From Lumbricus rubellus (taxonomy: Eukaryota; Annelida; Clitellata; Crassiclitellata; Lumbricidae), in contig OX243812.1 of NCBI GenBank assembly GCA_945859605.1, positions 45,726,846-45,790,845 on the forward strand: a stretch of 64,000 bases of DNA, in the 5' to 3' direction. Within the stretch, counting starts at the first letter, position 1, and each line of letters starts with the position of its first letter. This document shows positions 48,484 to 60,848 of the stretch, one piece after another. The position numbers and the translations under genes are program-made. Under the pieces are notes generated by a model. The model searched no databases, was not told the DNA's origin, and saw only the letters and a list, made by a program, of their open reading frames with translations.

Positions 48484-50299
48484 CATATTACGTCCAGTCG
48501 TGCATGGCATGCATCTTGCGTTTCCTTCTATGCAAAAGTGCTGCCCATATATGTCATGAGGAGTTATGTTATTTGAACTTTTAATGCATTTTGATTTTAA
48601 AGGTTATCAGGCATCAGTATATATTGATAGATATTATTTATTATGAAGCATCGAAAGCTGCACCATGATAACATTTTAATATTTCTGACTTTTGAAGAGC
48701 TTACTTGTAACTTGTGATATTTATCTGACTGAAAACGTCCTATAACTTTCACATCCTCATCGGATATTTAAATCCCAATCTATTACTAAGCCATATAATC
48801 ATAAAGAGATTGAAGCGTAGTACCAGTAATCTTGTTTGTGTGTCGGCCAAAATGTGTCCTTGAAACAGAGGTTCATGCCTTTGAAAACTAAGTTGTTTTA
48901 TTATATCTGTAATAATAATAATAATCATACTCTAATTCTTTGCGGTATTTTGTTAAATTACTTGGAACTGTTATTATGTTACTGTCATTTTTTTATTTGG
49001 AGACAGACTAGATTTATTTTCAAATTATATTGATTTAAAAACAAATATGTTAGTGTGCAATGTAGGCCTACACGTATGTACATACAGTGATTATAGTACA
49101 CACACTTTGGTGGCAATTTTGGTAACAAATGAGCTGTCACCTCTGCATGAAGAGTCCAAGCTAAATATGAAATTTATACTGTTAATATTATCAGGATATG
49201 GAAATTACCCATTTCATTTGAGGCATTTTCTAGTTCCTTTATCCTTTGTGTAGTATCTGGCTGGGCTTAGCTTTTATGCCTGTGTAAAAAACAGTTATGA
49301 GGACTTTGAGAGGCGACATGTAAATAGTAAATTTTAGCTGATGTTTTGAACAGAGGAACTGTCGTCTTTCTCTTTTTAACAAAACAGACAGATTTACTTT
49401 AGTGATGCAAATGTGCGTGTCAGTTGAGCAAAAATAAAGGCTACTTATTTGTGCTGCTGTGACTTACACCGCAATTTTGTCTACGTTTTCGAGGCCATTT
49501 TCCTACTTAGTGCGTTAAAATTGCTGTTTAAAGCCGTGCGATCATTGTTTGCCCTCACTTCTAGCGCGGCGACGCAGCCACGCTCCACAAGATTGAATGC
49601 TTTTATCTGATGCAGGCGAGTGCTCTGCTATAAGTTTCTTAATGGTTGACAGGAGGATATTGTCTGTGTGCAAATGTTATTTCAAGTCAAGGGGGAACAG
49701 CGCTGTCTGACGACCACAATCTTCTACTAATCTGCATCATGGGCTCAACGGCTGACGTCCCGTTTATCACTATTACGGACAGATCCCATTGTATTATGCC
49801 AGCGAGACAATGACATCCGTATTCGCACGGTTTTCATGGGTCCGTTGAGAAAACGCTGTGCCAATGATTGGTGTCTTAACATACTTTTGTGTCGCGTTGA
49901 CACGATGAAACGCACAAGATTTATATTTTCATCCTCCAGAAGACATCGTGACTCAGACGTTTCAGTGAGGTTTCTTTTACTTGGATGACATTAAATGCTG
50001 TGTCTGCACGATGATCAGTTAAAAATGTCTTTGTGACTCACTGGATCTCGGTGTATTTCATGCACACATCCAGTCTGCTCTAAGACGTTTATTTTTAGCA
50101 CATCTAAATTCTAAAATCAGAAGATCAATCCCAATCCATTGGAAAAACCCGATTGAAATCTAAGACTTAGGGAAAACTAGAAGTCAAGATGTGGCAGGTC
50201 AGGTAAGCAAGTAAAAGCAAAGACTTTAAGTTGGACTTTGAATGAAAGTTGGGAATTGACAGAATTCACAGCAGTGAATTTCAAAGATTTGGCCTAGTC
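48484..50299. other. Non-coding stretch, nothing recognised
   Basis: AT-rich; a short AAT tract at 48,909-48,922. No gene or element end recognised. Confidence 0.55.
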
Positions 50300-51027
50300 A
50301 GCGACAACAATCTTCAAGTGTGCGGGATCTGGGTGTTGTACTTGATAGCTCACTTACCTTTACTGAGCATATTTAAAATGTGACACGCTCGTCATATTTT
50401 CATTTAAGACGTCTCAGAGTCATTCGTCGCTCTGTCTCCTCCTCCATCTTCACTACCTTAATTCATGCTTTTATATGCTCACAAATTGACTATTGCAATG
50501 CTCTCCTCATTGGTCTTCCTAAAGTTCGTCTTTCACCTATTCAGTCTGTTCTCAACTCAGCTGCTAGATTGATTGCCCGCCTTCCCAAGTACTCTCACAT
50601 CTCTACCTTTATGTTTCATGAACTTCACTGGCTTCCTCTCCGTGCTCGCACACAATTCAAGATCCTCACTCTGATCTTAAAGGCTCAACGGGGTCTTGCC
50701 CCAAAATATCTGACTAATGTTTTACTTCGTCCTCACTCGGCTTCCTCCCATCGTCCACTTCGTTCATCCAACAGATTTGACCTCTTGGTTCCTCGGTCTA
50801 GAACTACTATGGCTCAGTCTCGATCATTTGTCTCAATTGGTCCTTCTCTTTGGAATGCTCTTTCTCCTTCTGTTCGCTCTACACTTCTTTCTGGTAGTCT
50901 CTCTTCTGCTTTGTCTCTTCTCAAAACCTGTTTCTTCTCGCGGGGCCTTGCGCACTGGGAGCGCCTCTGAACGGTTCACCCTACTAGAGGCGCTTTATAA
51001 ATGTTTAAATACAATACAATACAAACA
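50300..51027 (+). mobile_element. CR1-like LINE 3' end (third family) with (ATACA)n tail
   Basis: 5'-truncated ORF2. It starts near VRDLGVVLDSSLTFTEHI (one TAA at about 50,370), then an open frame from 50,380 to its stop at 50,970. That frame includes SSYFHLRRLRVIRRS, HAFICSQIDYCNALLIGLP, LHWLPLRARTQFKILTLIL and SRSFVSIGPSLWNALSPSV. The 3' UTR is very short: gagcgcctctgaacggttca, then aggcgctttataaatg and an (ATACA)n tail (51,005-51,027). AGCGCC and GGCGCT can pair as a terminal stem. Related to, but distinct from, the LINEs at 35-38 kb and 46-48 kb. Confidence 0.9.
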
Positions 51028-51396
51028 CCTGTGTTGACCCAAAACTGATTTGAGACACTGCAAGAACCAAATTTGTTTTGATTGCCAGCATAATTAATGC
51101 AAAATTGGTGTTTTATATAAATTTCTGGTTTAGTTAACTTGTAAAAGTATAAAATTCAGGTGATTACGGATGTCTTACTGAGATTAAGAGCAGAATAGCA
51201 ATGGAAAAGGCTATAAATAGAGGAAACTTTCTGATAGGAAGATTCTAAATCTCAATCTTAAGAAAAGAATGATGAAAAGCATGACACTATTTGGAAATGT
51301 ACTACTAGAGAAAGTCTAGTAAGTTGTCTGAGGCTTGTTCCACCTGCTGTTTGTTGTGCTGGGAGGCGACATTGTAACTGCACGGCTGTGTTATGG

Positions 51397-51890
51397 TGTT
51401 ATGGCAGGGCCGTCTTATGGTCATCGTAGACCCTAGGCACTTTTGCATATTAATCTATTCGTAGGCCCCTGGGGCATATCGGACTCAACTCTGTTTTAAT
51501 TCAAGTTGTAACACATTTACATTATTTCTTAGAATTATGCTAAACCATGTGTTGTGAACGTATTTCAGTTTTCATTTTAAATCTCAATCTACTTAAAATT
51601 TGTAATAATTATTTATTTTCGATATCCGCTAGCCTAAATGTAGTATTTCCGGTTTCCGATTTTCGAATTTCGGCGTTTCGGTCTAAACTTACTAATGTTA
51701 CTGTTTCATTGGCTAACTCTAGCCTTGAAAAAGTTAGCAAGTTTTCGTTTTCTGTTTGTTTTTCCGGTCATTGACCAATCACTGCATTTATATATTTTTT
51801 TTCTCAGGATTTCGTAGGCCCCTAAAAAGTTCGTAGGCCCTAGGCACAGTGCCTACTGTGCCTACTGGATAAGATGGCCCTGTGTTATGG
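51397..51890. mobile_element. Non-autonomous hAT (Buster-like) element with 8-bp TSD
   Basis: The element occupies 51,405-51,882 between perfect tgttatgg duplications (51,397-51,404; 51,883-51,890), central TA. Ends are cagggccgtcttatgg and ataagatggccctg. Subterminal cgtaggccc(ct) words occur near both ends (tcgtaggcccctggggc; tcgtaggcccctaaaa). Open frames in the AT-rich core show no transposase motif. Confidence 0.92.
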
Positions 51891-54800
51891 CATCATACAA
51901 ATTGATTATTATTGTTATTAGACAGGCAGAAATGGAGAAGCTGGAGGCATTTGAAATGTGTCTGGATGGAGAAGACTGGCCTAGATCAGCTGAAGGGACT
52001 ATCAAACAAAGAAGAAGGTGTTGCCACTGGTCAACACAATAGAGACAAGACAAATGAATTGATTAGTCACATGGAAGTTACCTAAAAATTTGCTTCTTAA
52101 AATAGTGCTTGAAGGAAGGACTGAAGAATGAAACTACCAGGAATTCCCAGAAATAAGGTGTTTCAACTGAATGATGGACAAAGAAAACAGAGGAAGATAG
52201 AAAGAAATTAGGGAATAAAGAAGAAGGGAAGAGGAAGAGGAGGAGGAGGAGGAGGAAGGAGGAGCAGGAAGAAGAAGATTCTTATAGGTTAGTGTAGACA
52301 TGTTCCATTGTTCCTACACTTGTCTCTGGATATTCCTGCTTTTTCAGTGGTTAGTTATTTCTCTAGGCTTGGGACACTAAGTGGAATTTTGCATTTTTTC
52401 TGCCTTCGTATCTTATCTAAAACCAGCTGAAGATTCTGTTCTGTTCCTCTGTTTTCCTGAATTTACTTCTGAGAGTGTCATATTAGAATGATATGAGTGT
52501 TTTGGGTTCACTGTCACTTGGCACACTGGTGGATATTGATATTGCTGGAAGGCTTAAACTTAATACCAGTTTACTTGAGTTAAACATTTGTGTAAAACTG
52601 TCTTTTCTCGTCACATATACAGTTGGAAACCTTCACTTGACTTGGTTTTATTAGACAATGCCGATTCCTAGGACAATGACTTCAGATGCTGTGTCTTTTG
52701 CACTGACTAATCCACGAAGAATCGGGTTGGATCAAGCGTTAGCCACAGTCCTTCAGTGATGCTTGAGCGTACGGTTGACAAGCATAAATATGCGCTTTGT
52801 GCGACAAATGCGTGCGTGTGGTCTGCGGTGTTAAGAACCTGCATTGTGTTGGAACTTCCAAGAAATTCTGCTTTGGGTCAATGAACGTCGACGCCCTGTC
52901 AATTCAATGCTGGTGACTGCTGTGCCAGACTAAAATTTATGGCTGAGGGGGTCCGCCGCTGCTCGGGGAAACGCTGGTCGTCGGTAACATGGCTGCTTTG
53001 CTTCTTTGGCCCATAAATTGACGAGCATTGACTTTGAACGGATTACGAGGACTCTGGCATTACACTAAGCAGTGTGAGGTTCATTATGGAAATCCTCATG
53101 TGATTTATATATGACCTTTGCCGCAATGGGGGAATGATCCAAGCCTTATGAGATTTGTATGAATGTCAAGTAATTGCATTTCGGCTCTGATTCCTGAGGT
53201 GCCAAAACACTGCATGTGCGCATGACCAGCGTCGACGCGTGTTTCAGACGTATTAATGGATTTACTCATGAATGTTCTTCATGTTACGTTCCACCACAAG
53301 GTTGCTCACTGGGTATGACTCATTGAGGTGGTGCGAGTTACGTTGGGCTTGGTGTCAGAGGAGCAATGCGCCACAGCCCTTAGTCATGAATGATCAGAGC
53401 CTGTCAAGGAGTCTTACCACGTGTCAGTGTCAGTGGTTGAATTATAGACAGTGGCAGTCATTGAGTGGGAATTGCAGCTCTGAGGGGCTGTAAAAAGGAC
53501 ACAGCTAATGTAAATTCCCCCAAATTAATTTCTTAGATATAAGGAATCTCACACGGAGCTAGGAATAATGCAATGTAAAGTAATGGCTGAATAGTTGTAA
53601 CTTATCATTCATGACACTACAGCTCTCTGAAACATGATGGTTTGCAAGATAACAGTGTGAAAGTTAGACATCAGTACTTGAAATTCAACGGATGAATAGC
53701 TGGGCACACACTTGAGCTTTGTGATTGTAATTACCATGAATTGTATGTGAATAATTAGTTATCTATCCAGCACAAATTGCAGACAAGATGGCCACCAAAT
53801 GCTCACACCAGGGTGTAAGTGCTTGAAAATTTGACTGGGCTTTGCCTTTACACCTCCTGACCCTTCCTCTCAACTTATCATGCCTGAAAACTAATCAATT
53901 GATTTTTTAATTGTTAGATTGATTTTCGTACTCATATAATATGATGTCAGATTTCCGATGTAAACAATTGAAACTTTTGAACGGAACATTAGTTGAACAT
54001 TTTGCATTTGATCGAAATGTTGATGGATAAGTTGAAGATGGCAGTGCTCAGAGTTGACTCTCTTCATTGAAATAAACAGTGTGGTTGACATTTTTTGTAG
54101 AAAGAAATTTAATTTACATGTACAATGTTTTGACAGTTTTTCAGGCTTTATGTAGCAGATACAAAGTAAATCGAATTTAACCGATAGGTCAAAGTTGAAT
54201 TTTGGAGGTAAATCAATTGATTAATTTTCAATCAGCAACAAAGCTCTTTCGTTTTGGGGAAAAAGACAGGGAAAGACATGTCATTAACTTGAACCAAGGA
54301 CCCTGACTGCCCCTACCCCATGCTTACCTGCAATGGATTTTTGAATCTTTATTCCTTCTTCAACGATGGCAGTTTACATTACTTTCCATGTTTATTTAGA
54401 ATCATGAGGGCAGTTTTCTTATTTTCTTGAAATAAAATGTGTTAGCTTCGTCATAATATGTCAAATGCTTTACCCTATTGAAAGCTTGAGGTTCGATCCT
54501 GTACAGATCATGTCAAATATAAATCATTTGAGCTTAGAAAAAAACCTCTTCTCAGCCCTATGCCAATGATTAAAGGACGTGCAGTCTGCACAGTATTTCT
54601 CTACAGCAGAACAGTCTGAGAATAGTTCTGGGTGTGGAATTGGCCAATTATTTCTGCTGATACATTGATGGAAGTCTGTTTAAAATATATGGGCTGTCAA
54701 ACGGCCTCGACTTGTCAGTCTGTAATGGATTGCTTCTGTGCTTTTCTGTCCGTCTAAGACAGTTTTCCAGTCATGCCTCCTCTCGTCATCGTCTGCCTCA

Positions 54801-55280
54801 CGTTCGCCAAAATGATCTGGACCGACCGACCGACCGACCGATCAGGCGATATTCTGCTGCTTTGAACTTTTGATCTTGCTGTCAAGAGCGTGCAATGCTA
54901 AGGGAAAGTGCATTTCTATAAGACTGAGTGATGTCGTGGTTTGCTATACTATCGGTCGAATTACCTTAACACATAGCGTTTTGTTGGCACACTATAGCAC
55001 TATATTCTGCTTTTGAGTCAGTCATCATCATAAACACTGTATTCTAAGTCAAGACTTTGGCCTACCATAGTTTTATCCAGTGCAGGACAGACTGAGGTGG
55101 TGAGTTATTAGTCTACACTCTACAGTGTGAATATGTGGTTCATCCATCCCTCCATGCATTACTGCATATGCAATGTGCTTCTGTCAGAACTTGTATTGCA
55201 ATGCCATCATATCCAGTGTCGTCTGTTCATTGAGAACAGGAAATGATTCTTTTGTGAATTCTATTCAGTGTCCCTGCTGC
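51891..55280. other. Non-coding stretch with purine and CCGA patches
   Basis: No gene recognised over about 3.4 kb. A GGA/GAA purine tract lies at about 52,225-52,277 and a (CCGA)n tract at 54,822-54,841. It may be robo intron or 5' flank. Confidence 0.5.
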
Positions 55281-56076
55281 CAGGTGGTTTTCCATCTCTT
55301 ATGCCAGGTGGTTTTCCATCTCTTATGTCTGGTGGTTTTTCCATCTCTTATGTCAGGTGGTTTTCCATCTCTTATGTCTGGTGGATTTTCCATCTCTTAT
55401 GTCTGGTGGTTTTCCATCTCTTATGCCAGGTGGTTTTCCATCTCTTATGTCTGGTGGTTTTTCCATCTCTTATGTCAGGTGGTTTTCCATCTCTTATGTC
55501 TGGTGGATTTTCCATCTCTTATGTCTGGTGGTTTTCCATCTCTTATGTCTGGTGGTTTTCCATCTCTTATGTCTGGTGGTTTTCCATCTCTTATGTCTGG
55601 TGGTTTTCCATCTCTTATGTCTGGTGGTTTTCCATCTCTTATGTCTGGTGGATTTTCCATCTCTTATGTCTGGTGGTTTTCCATCTCTTATGCCAGGTGG
55701 TTTTCCATCTCTTATGTCTGGTGGTTTTTCCATCTCTTATGTCAGGTGGTTTTCCATCTCTTATGTCTGGTGGATTTTCCATCTCTTATGTCTGGTGGTT
55801 TTCCATCTCTTATGTCTGGTGGTTTTCCATCTCTTATGTCTGGTGGTTTTCCATCTCTTATGTCTGGTGGTTTTCCATCTCTTATGTCTGGTGGTTTTCC
55901 ATCTCTTATGTCTGGTGGTTTTCCATCTCTTATGTCTGGTGGTTTTCCATCTCTTATGTCTGGTGGTTTTCCATCTCTTATGTCTGGTGGTTTTCCGTCT
56001 CTTATGTCTGGTGGATTTTCCATCTCTTATGTCTGGTGGTTTTCCATCTCTTATGTCTGGTGGTTTTTCCATCTCT
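55281..56076. repeat. 24-bp tandem array (about 33 copies) with 267-bp higher-order repeat
   Basis: Head-to-tail units of 24 bp whose core is ggttttccatctcttatgtc; a few units gain one T (25 bp). Variant units occur in the same order twice, 267 bp apart: a gccagg variant at 55,425 and 55,692, a gtcagg variant at 55,474 and 55,741, a ggatttt variant at 55,504 and 55,771. This shows duplication of an 11-unit block. Because 24 is a multiple of 3, long frames open in all forward frames and two reverse ones; they are repeat artefacts. Confidence 0.95.
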
Positions 56077-57029
56077 CACGACTGTCTGGCAGAAAACAAT
56101 GCATTTAATAAGATACCGATAGCATACCTGAGCAACGCCTCAGAGCTCTGATTTCCACATATGCATTGCAGCACGCTTCAATTGCATCACTGTTGGAAAT
56201 TAATTTTTGAATTGTAGACATGATCTTGAGATCTTCATGAAACCCAAAAGGGCAAACTAATTATTGTCAGAACCTGTTTATTTTCCGAACCCATTCAAAA
56301 CAATATCGAATATAAGGCGCATTAAAGTCGTAAGTTGTTGCATTACTTTGTATTTGACCCTGAAAAGTATGCTGCATAATATTCTATGTAATGTGGGGTT
56401 GGGTAATTTCTGCCCATTTTTACTCCAATCAATAATTGTGTGTATGATTGCCAAGACAATGTCATTGATAGACACTCAAATCTTATGTCAGAGTTTCAGA
56501 TCCCCACGAGCACAGAAGATATAACGACTTCCATTCCACTGGCTCCCATTCATAAACTGCTGTGTGGGTGGAAAGACATTGGGAAGCCACTCGCTGTCAT
56601 ATACTGCTGCTTCACTTTCTTTTCATATCTCTTCTCCTTTTCCAACTTCTGTTTTATTCTTTGAAATGTATATGCCATGTGCTTCTGTAAATGTTATATT
56701 ACGCCAACATGTAGTAAACATGGGACTAACATAAGTGGTTTTGCAACACTGGATAAACATTGGTTGGTATTAGTCCAAGACTGATCTATTTCTTCCAGCC
56801 ATTGTACTCCTGCCAGTGGATACTACCATACTGTATCCAGGCACCACAAAATAATGACGTCCTGCATTTAATTGAAGACATTTATCTAAATTCAGGAGAG
56901 CGCACGTTTACATAATCTTTTCTGTCTCTGCAGTCCCATCATGCATTTGCGCACACAGACCTTTTCACAATTATTTTGTGGCCTGCTACCTATAAGGATT
57001 ATTTGTGCCATGTTTGTTTGTATGTGCAC
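56077..57029. other. Non-coding stretch, nothing recognised
   Basis: No gene. Presumably intronic or 5' flanking sequence of the robo gene. Confidence 0.5.
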
Positions 57030-57229
57030 TTGCCATAGCGCCCCTTCAAGCTCTCTCTACTCAGAGGCGCTCCCGAATAGAGAGCGGACACTGCATCGAA
57101 GTTTCACGTGGAAGCGCTGAGCAATTGAGAGTGAAGGACTTGCCCAAGGTCCTTACATGGCGAGGTGAGTTCGAACCTTGAACCTTCCGGCTACAAGGCA
57201 ACGACGCCACCCCTACACCACCGCACCCC
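57030..57229 (-). mobile_element. tRNA-derived SINE with CR1-like LINE tail
   Basis: Near-complete SINE on the minus strand. It begins with an A box in ggtggtgtaggggtgg (about 57,207-57,222) and a B box ggttcgaactc (57,168-57,178). The body contains gggcaagtccttcactctca and tgctcagcgcttccacgtg. It ends with gggagcgcctctgagtag and ggggcgctat (57,036-57,076), matching the 3' end of the LINE at 45,856-48,483. Same family as 31,409-31,575 and the head at 32,666-32,730. It sits 132 bp upstream of the robo exon, in antisense. Confidence 0.88.
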
Positions 57230-57360
57230 ACTGTCAAGATGTATCGAGATGAATATCGTTGGATCTTGATTTAATCTGTTTAAGGGAATCTTTGCTTGAA
57301 CTATCACAAGTTTTCAAATTCAGCTCAATGTAAGATGGATTTAAACCTTTGACATTGTAG

Positions 57361-57684
57361 CGGTCCAGCAGATAACTAATCCACGAATTGTCGAACACCC
57401 AGAGGATCTGTACACCGGTCGAAATGAACCTGCGACGTTGAACTGCAAGGCAGAGGGCGATCCACCACCGATCATTACGTGGTATCGCAATGGAGAGCTA
57501 GTGATTACAGCGAATGAAAACCCGTTGTCACATCGTATGCTACTGCCCAGCGGTCAGCTCTTCTTCTTACGGGTCATTCACAGCAAGAACAGCCGATCGG
57601 ATGCTGGCAGCTACTACTGCAATGCCACTAACCCACTGACCGGGGTCAGTTCCATCAGTCGCAATGCTTCCCTCCAGATCGCAA
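57361..57684 (+). CDS. robo: Roundabout receptor, exon encoding immunoglobulin domain 1
   Basis: Robo is the cell-surface receptor for Slit; its N-terminal Ig domains face outward and bind Slit and heparan sulphate. The exon has 324 bp: 2 nt finishing a split codon, 107 codons and 1 nt, i.e. phase 1-1 as usual for Ig exons. The acceptor is ttgacattgtag (AG at 57,359-57,360) and the donor gcaa|gtaagt (GT at 57,685). Robo hallmarks are PRIVEHP (7-13), [11 protein letters not shown] (22-32), TWYRNG (39-44), SHRMLLPSG (56-64), LFFLRV (66-71), SDAGSYYC (79-86) and NASLQIA (101-107). The disulphide cysteines are 28 and 86, the core Trp is 40. Sequons are NAT (87-89) and NAS (101-103); the latter also occurs in vertebrate Robo1. 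The signal-peptide exon and Ig2 exon were not found, implying long introns. Other Ig receptors are less likely. Confidence 0.93.
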
Positions 57685-57686
57685 GT

Positions 57687-58256
57687 AAGTAAGGTGCTCT
57701 TTATTCAAACACTTTCTCCAAGATTTGATCAGAGTGATCAAAGCGATATGACTACTGCTATGTTGACCTCAGATTTCTGGACTGATTTCATCCATTGGTG
57801 TCTTCTAATTTTAAGGAATAGTATTCAGTTCTTTTTTGATGGTGTTATGGTATATATTTGAACATTTATTCTGCCTTTTATGAAGATGTTATAAAGGTGG
57901 CATCCAGACTTTGGTTGTATTGCTCCTTCAGAAGAAGCATCTTATCTTGTATTTTTCAAGAAATAATTTTCCAATTTAGTTGTCAGATAATTAGTGCAGT
58001 CTGTTTCCAACCACCTGTTGGCTGCTGAATTGCAATTTTTTGCTTTCTCTTTGTTCTATCTTTTTCTCTGAGTGCTTTAAAGAGGAAACAATTGTTTTTA
58101 ACAGCTGCTTCTCTAGTTGCTCTGTTGCTGCTACACATCTGCCTCAGCTGCTTCTCTCTGGCTCATCTCCTCTGTACCTGTAATCAATTTTAAAGCTAAC
58201 ACATTTCAACGAAGATTACTAGAGTTATTGATGAAGCAAGATCACGTTGTGTCATG
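57687..58256. other. robo intron sequence downstream of the Ig1 exon
   Basis: Begins with the splice donor and contains no further exon that I can recognise. AT-rich with T runs. Confidence 0.65.
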
Positions 58257-58581
58257 CAGTCAAGCAGGGGCGCCGTTAGGCGTACGCAAGTGCGTACAGC
58301 GCGGAAAGGCAAAAAAAATTTTTTTTACAAATTGTAAATTAAAGAATTAAAGCGTGAACTATTATATTTTTTGTCCAATAAATGCGATGATTAATGCAAA
58401 TTAGTTTGCAGGGGGGGGGGCAGTGTTTAGGAGGGGGGTTATAATTTGAAGCCTTTAGAGTTTAGACCTACACCGGTTAGGCTCTATACTTTATAAATAG
58501 GTAAAATGTAACTGGCTTGCGGATGAATTTTGAAACGCTTTGTTGGTAGTTAGGCCTGTTTAAACTGTGAAAAATTACCTG

Positions 58582-60848
58582 TATGCGTACAGTGGCGGCG
58601 CCAGGGAGTTAAGGGGGGCTAAGCCCCCCTAAACGTGGCTCAGCCCCCCAAAGAAAAAAGCTGAAAATGTCTAAAACGGCTTACTTCGCAATAAGGAAAC
58701 TAGACAATGACCAACGGCAACGAAATCAACTATATTATCATAGTGTAGACGCTTATGCCATTGGCGGCACCAGATGAGTGGGTTAGGGGCTAAGCCCCTA
58801 AATGTGACTTAGCCTCATCCCAAAGCAAAAAGCAATGAATCTCCATGTATCGGCTTAAAAGTTATTATTATCTTGTTTTCAAACCTCAACTGCGGCGGAC
58901 GGTCATACATCGACTCACATGTGAGACATCAATTGCGACTGGGCTCGACTCCCGGAAATTGATTCTCTCTGCGTCTCAATATTAGCAATTTAGCATGCAC
59001 ACAGTCCTCCTATTTATACCCTAATGGAGCTGCAGGAGACAGAGGGCTGAGGTCCGGGCCGGTCTGAGAACCGGTCTGGCGGGGGGAAAGAAGCAGAGAT
59101 CCGCGATGACGGACCAGGGGGTTGAGGTACCGACCGGTCTGAGGTCCGGACGAGTCTGGAAGAGGGAAGAGGACTGGAGGGTTTGAACTGGCGGGGAAAG
59201 GGGCTGAGATCCGGACCAGTCTGAACCCGAGCTAGCGGGGGGAAGAGGGCTGGAGGTCCGAGGCGGCGGGGGGCTGAGGTCTGCGCGGGGACAAGGGGAC
59301 TGAGGTCCGAACCGGTGTGAGTCCGGGCTGGCGGAGGAAGGGGGCTGAGGTTCGGCCCGGTGTGAGTCCTGGCTGGCGGAGGAAGGGGCTGAGGTTCGGC
59401 CGGTGTGAGTCCTGGCTGGCGGAGGAAGGGGGCTGAGGTTTGGCCCGGTGTGAGTCCTGGCTGGCGGAGGAAGGGGCTGAGGTTCGGCCGGTGTGAGTCC
59501 TGGCTGGCGGAGGAAGGGGACTGAGGTTTGGCCCAGTGTGAGTACGGGCTGGCGGGAGAAGGGTGTTGAGTCCGGGTTGGCGGAGGAAGGGACTGAAATT
59601 CACAAGGACAGCAATTTTGAATTTCGCTACGGTACAATAGCGCGTCGATGCTTATGCTAATAGAATGCGCCGCAGATCGTGATGAGGTTATGTGCACCAT
59701 GTCCGGCCGGCCTTCTGAGGGGCTACGCCGGTATAGTCCTACACAACTATTCATTGGGAAATGGGTGTTAATTTAGCACCGGCAGTCATGTGCGGAGACT
59801 TGAGAGCCAGAGGACGGTCCACAAGACCCCGAAGTTTGTGGTATTTCAATATTTCAAAAATCTCAAAAATGTCAGTATAAATTTCTAGAGTGTTATCTAC
59901 TGTTTATCAATCATGAACAATTTTGCTAGGACGACAGCAAAACTGGTATACCCTTGCAGTGTGGCATTCAATAATTTATACAACGTGGAGGACCATTATT
60001 GAACTCATAAACCATTTCTTTCAGCAATAAAATAATTATGAGAAATTTGTTGAGATGACAGCTTAAAATGTTACCATTAAAGTGGTGATATCCAAAATTT
60101 AAACAATGGCCTACAAAGGGACACTTTTAAAGTCATAATCCACAACTTTCAGCATTGAAATGATGAGCTAATTAGTAAAAAGATGACAGCCCAAAATGCT
60201 ATTATTGCTATGTGGAAATTCCCAAAATATTTCATGACTTTATCGTTCATAAACAGTTAGCAAACATGAGCCTGAAACGCGCTCCTGTCGATGTCAACAG
60301 CGAAAAACGCGCTGGTTTCTGGGGCTCCGCCCCAGACCCCGCTGGGGGAGCTTACGACGCTCCCCCAGACCCCCTAGTCGGTATGGGCTTCGTGCCTTCG
60401 GCACTCGCAGCTTGGCGTCTTCAGCGCATGCAAAATTACTGCCCTTAAGAAAAATATTCTACTTGCGTTCCTGGGAGGAAGGGCTTGGGATTTCAGCCCC
60501 CAAACCTGAAATCCGGGCACCGCCACTGATTGTACCCGTAAAACCCCCTACAAACGACATCTTATTTAAGTTTTCATGATTTTAACGTTCATAAATAGCT
60601 GGCAAAAAAGAGCCTTAAAAGGGCTCAAGTTGAGGTCAACAGAGCTAAAAATGCTTTGGCGGCTGGGGCTCCGCCCCAGACCCCGCTGGAGGAGCTTACG
60701 ACGCTCCCCCAGACCCCTAGTCGGTATGGGCTTCGTGCCTTCGGCACTCGCAGCTTCGCGCCTTCGGCGCGACATAAAAATGTTCCACTTGGGCTTGGGG
60801 CTTCAGCCCCCCCAAACCTGAAATCCTGGCGCCGCCACTGTATGCGTA
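58582..60848. mobile_element. Inner hAT-like element with duplicated ends, nested in another hAT
   Basis: The element occupies 58,590-60,840 between perfect tatgcgta duplications (58,582-58,589; 60,841-60,848). Ends are cagtggcggcgccaggga and tcctggcgccgccactg. A second diverged left end lies at about 58,759-58,815 (ttggcggcaccag, ggggctaagcccct) and a second right end at about 60,463-60,528 (gggcaccgccactg). The right part is a roughly 310-360-bp tandem duplication carrying hairpin modules (ggggctccgcccc, gtgccttcggcac, gagcttacgacgctc) at 60,318-60,420 and 60,664-60,770. No transposase was found. Confidence 0.88.
59035..59600. repeat. GC-rich 43-45 bp minisatellite inside the inner hAT
   Basis: Units containing ggctgaggttcggcccggtg and agtcctggctggcggaggaa repeat about six times with good identity at 59,335-59,590 and more loosely back to 59,035. 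Unit length alternates between about 43 and 45 bp. The Pro/Ser-rich minus-strand frames across it (up to 246 codons) are repeat artefacts. Confidence 0.88.

Noticed and set aside
55173..56151. Three long overlapping forward frames (264-311 codons) suggesting a repeat protein
   Set aside because: A 24-bp unit keeps all frames open by arithmetic; single-T indels shift frames freely and there is no codon-level constraint.
59014..59754. Pro/Ser-rich 246-codon minus-strand frame
   Set aside because: It follows the 43-45-bp GC-rich minisatellite inside a hAT, including its length variants, and has no start context or domain.
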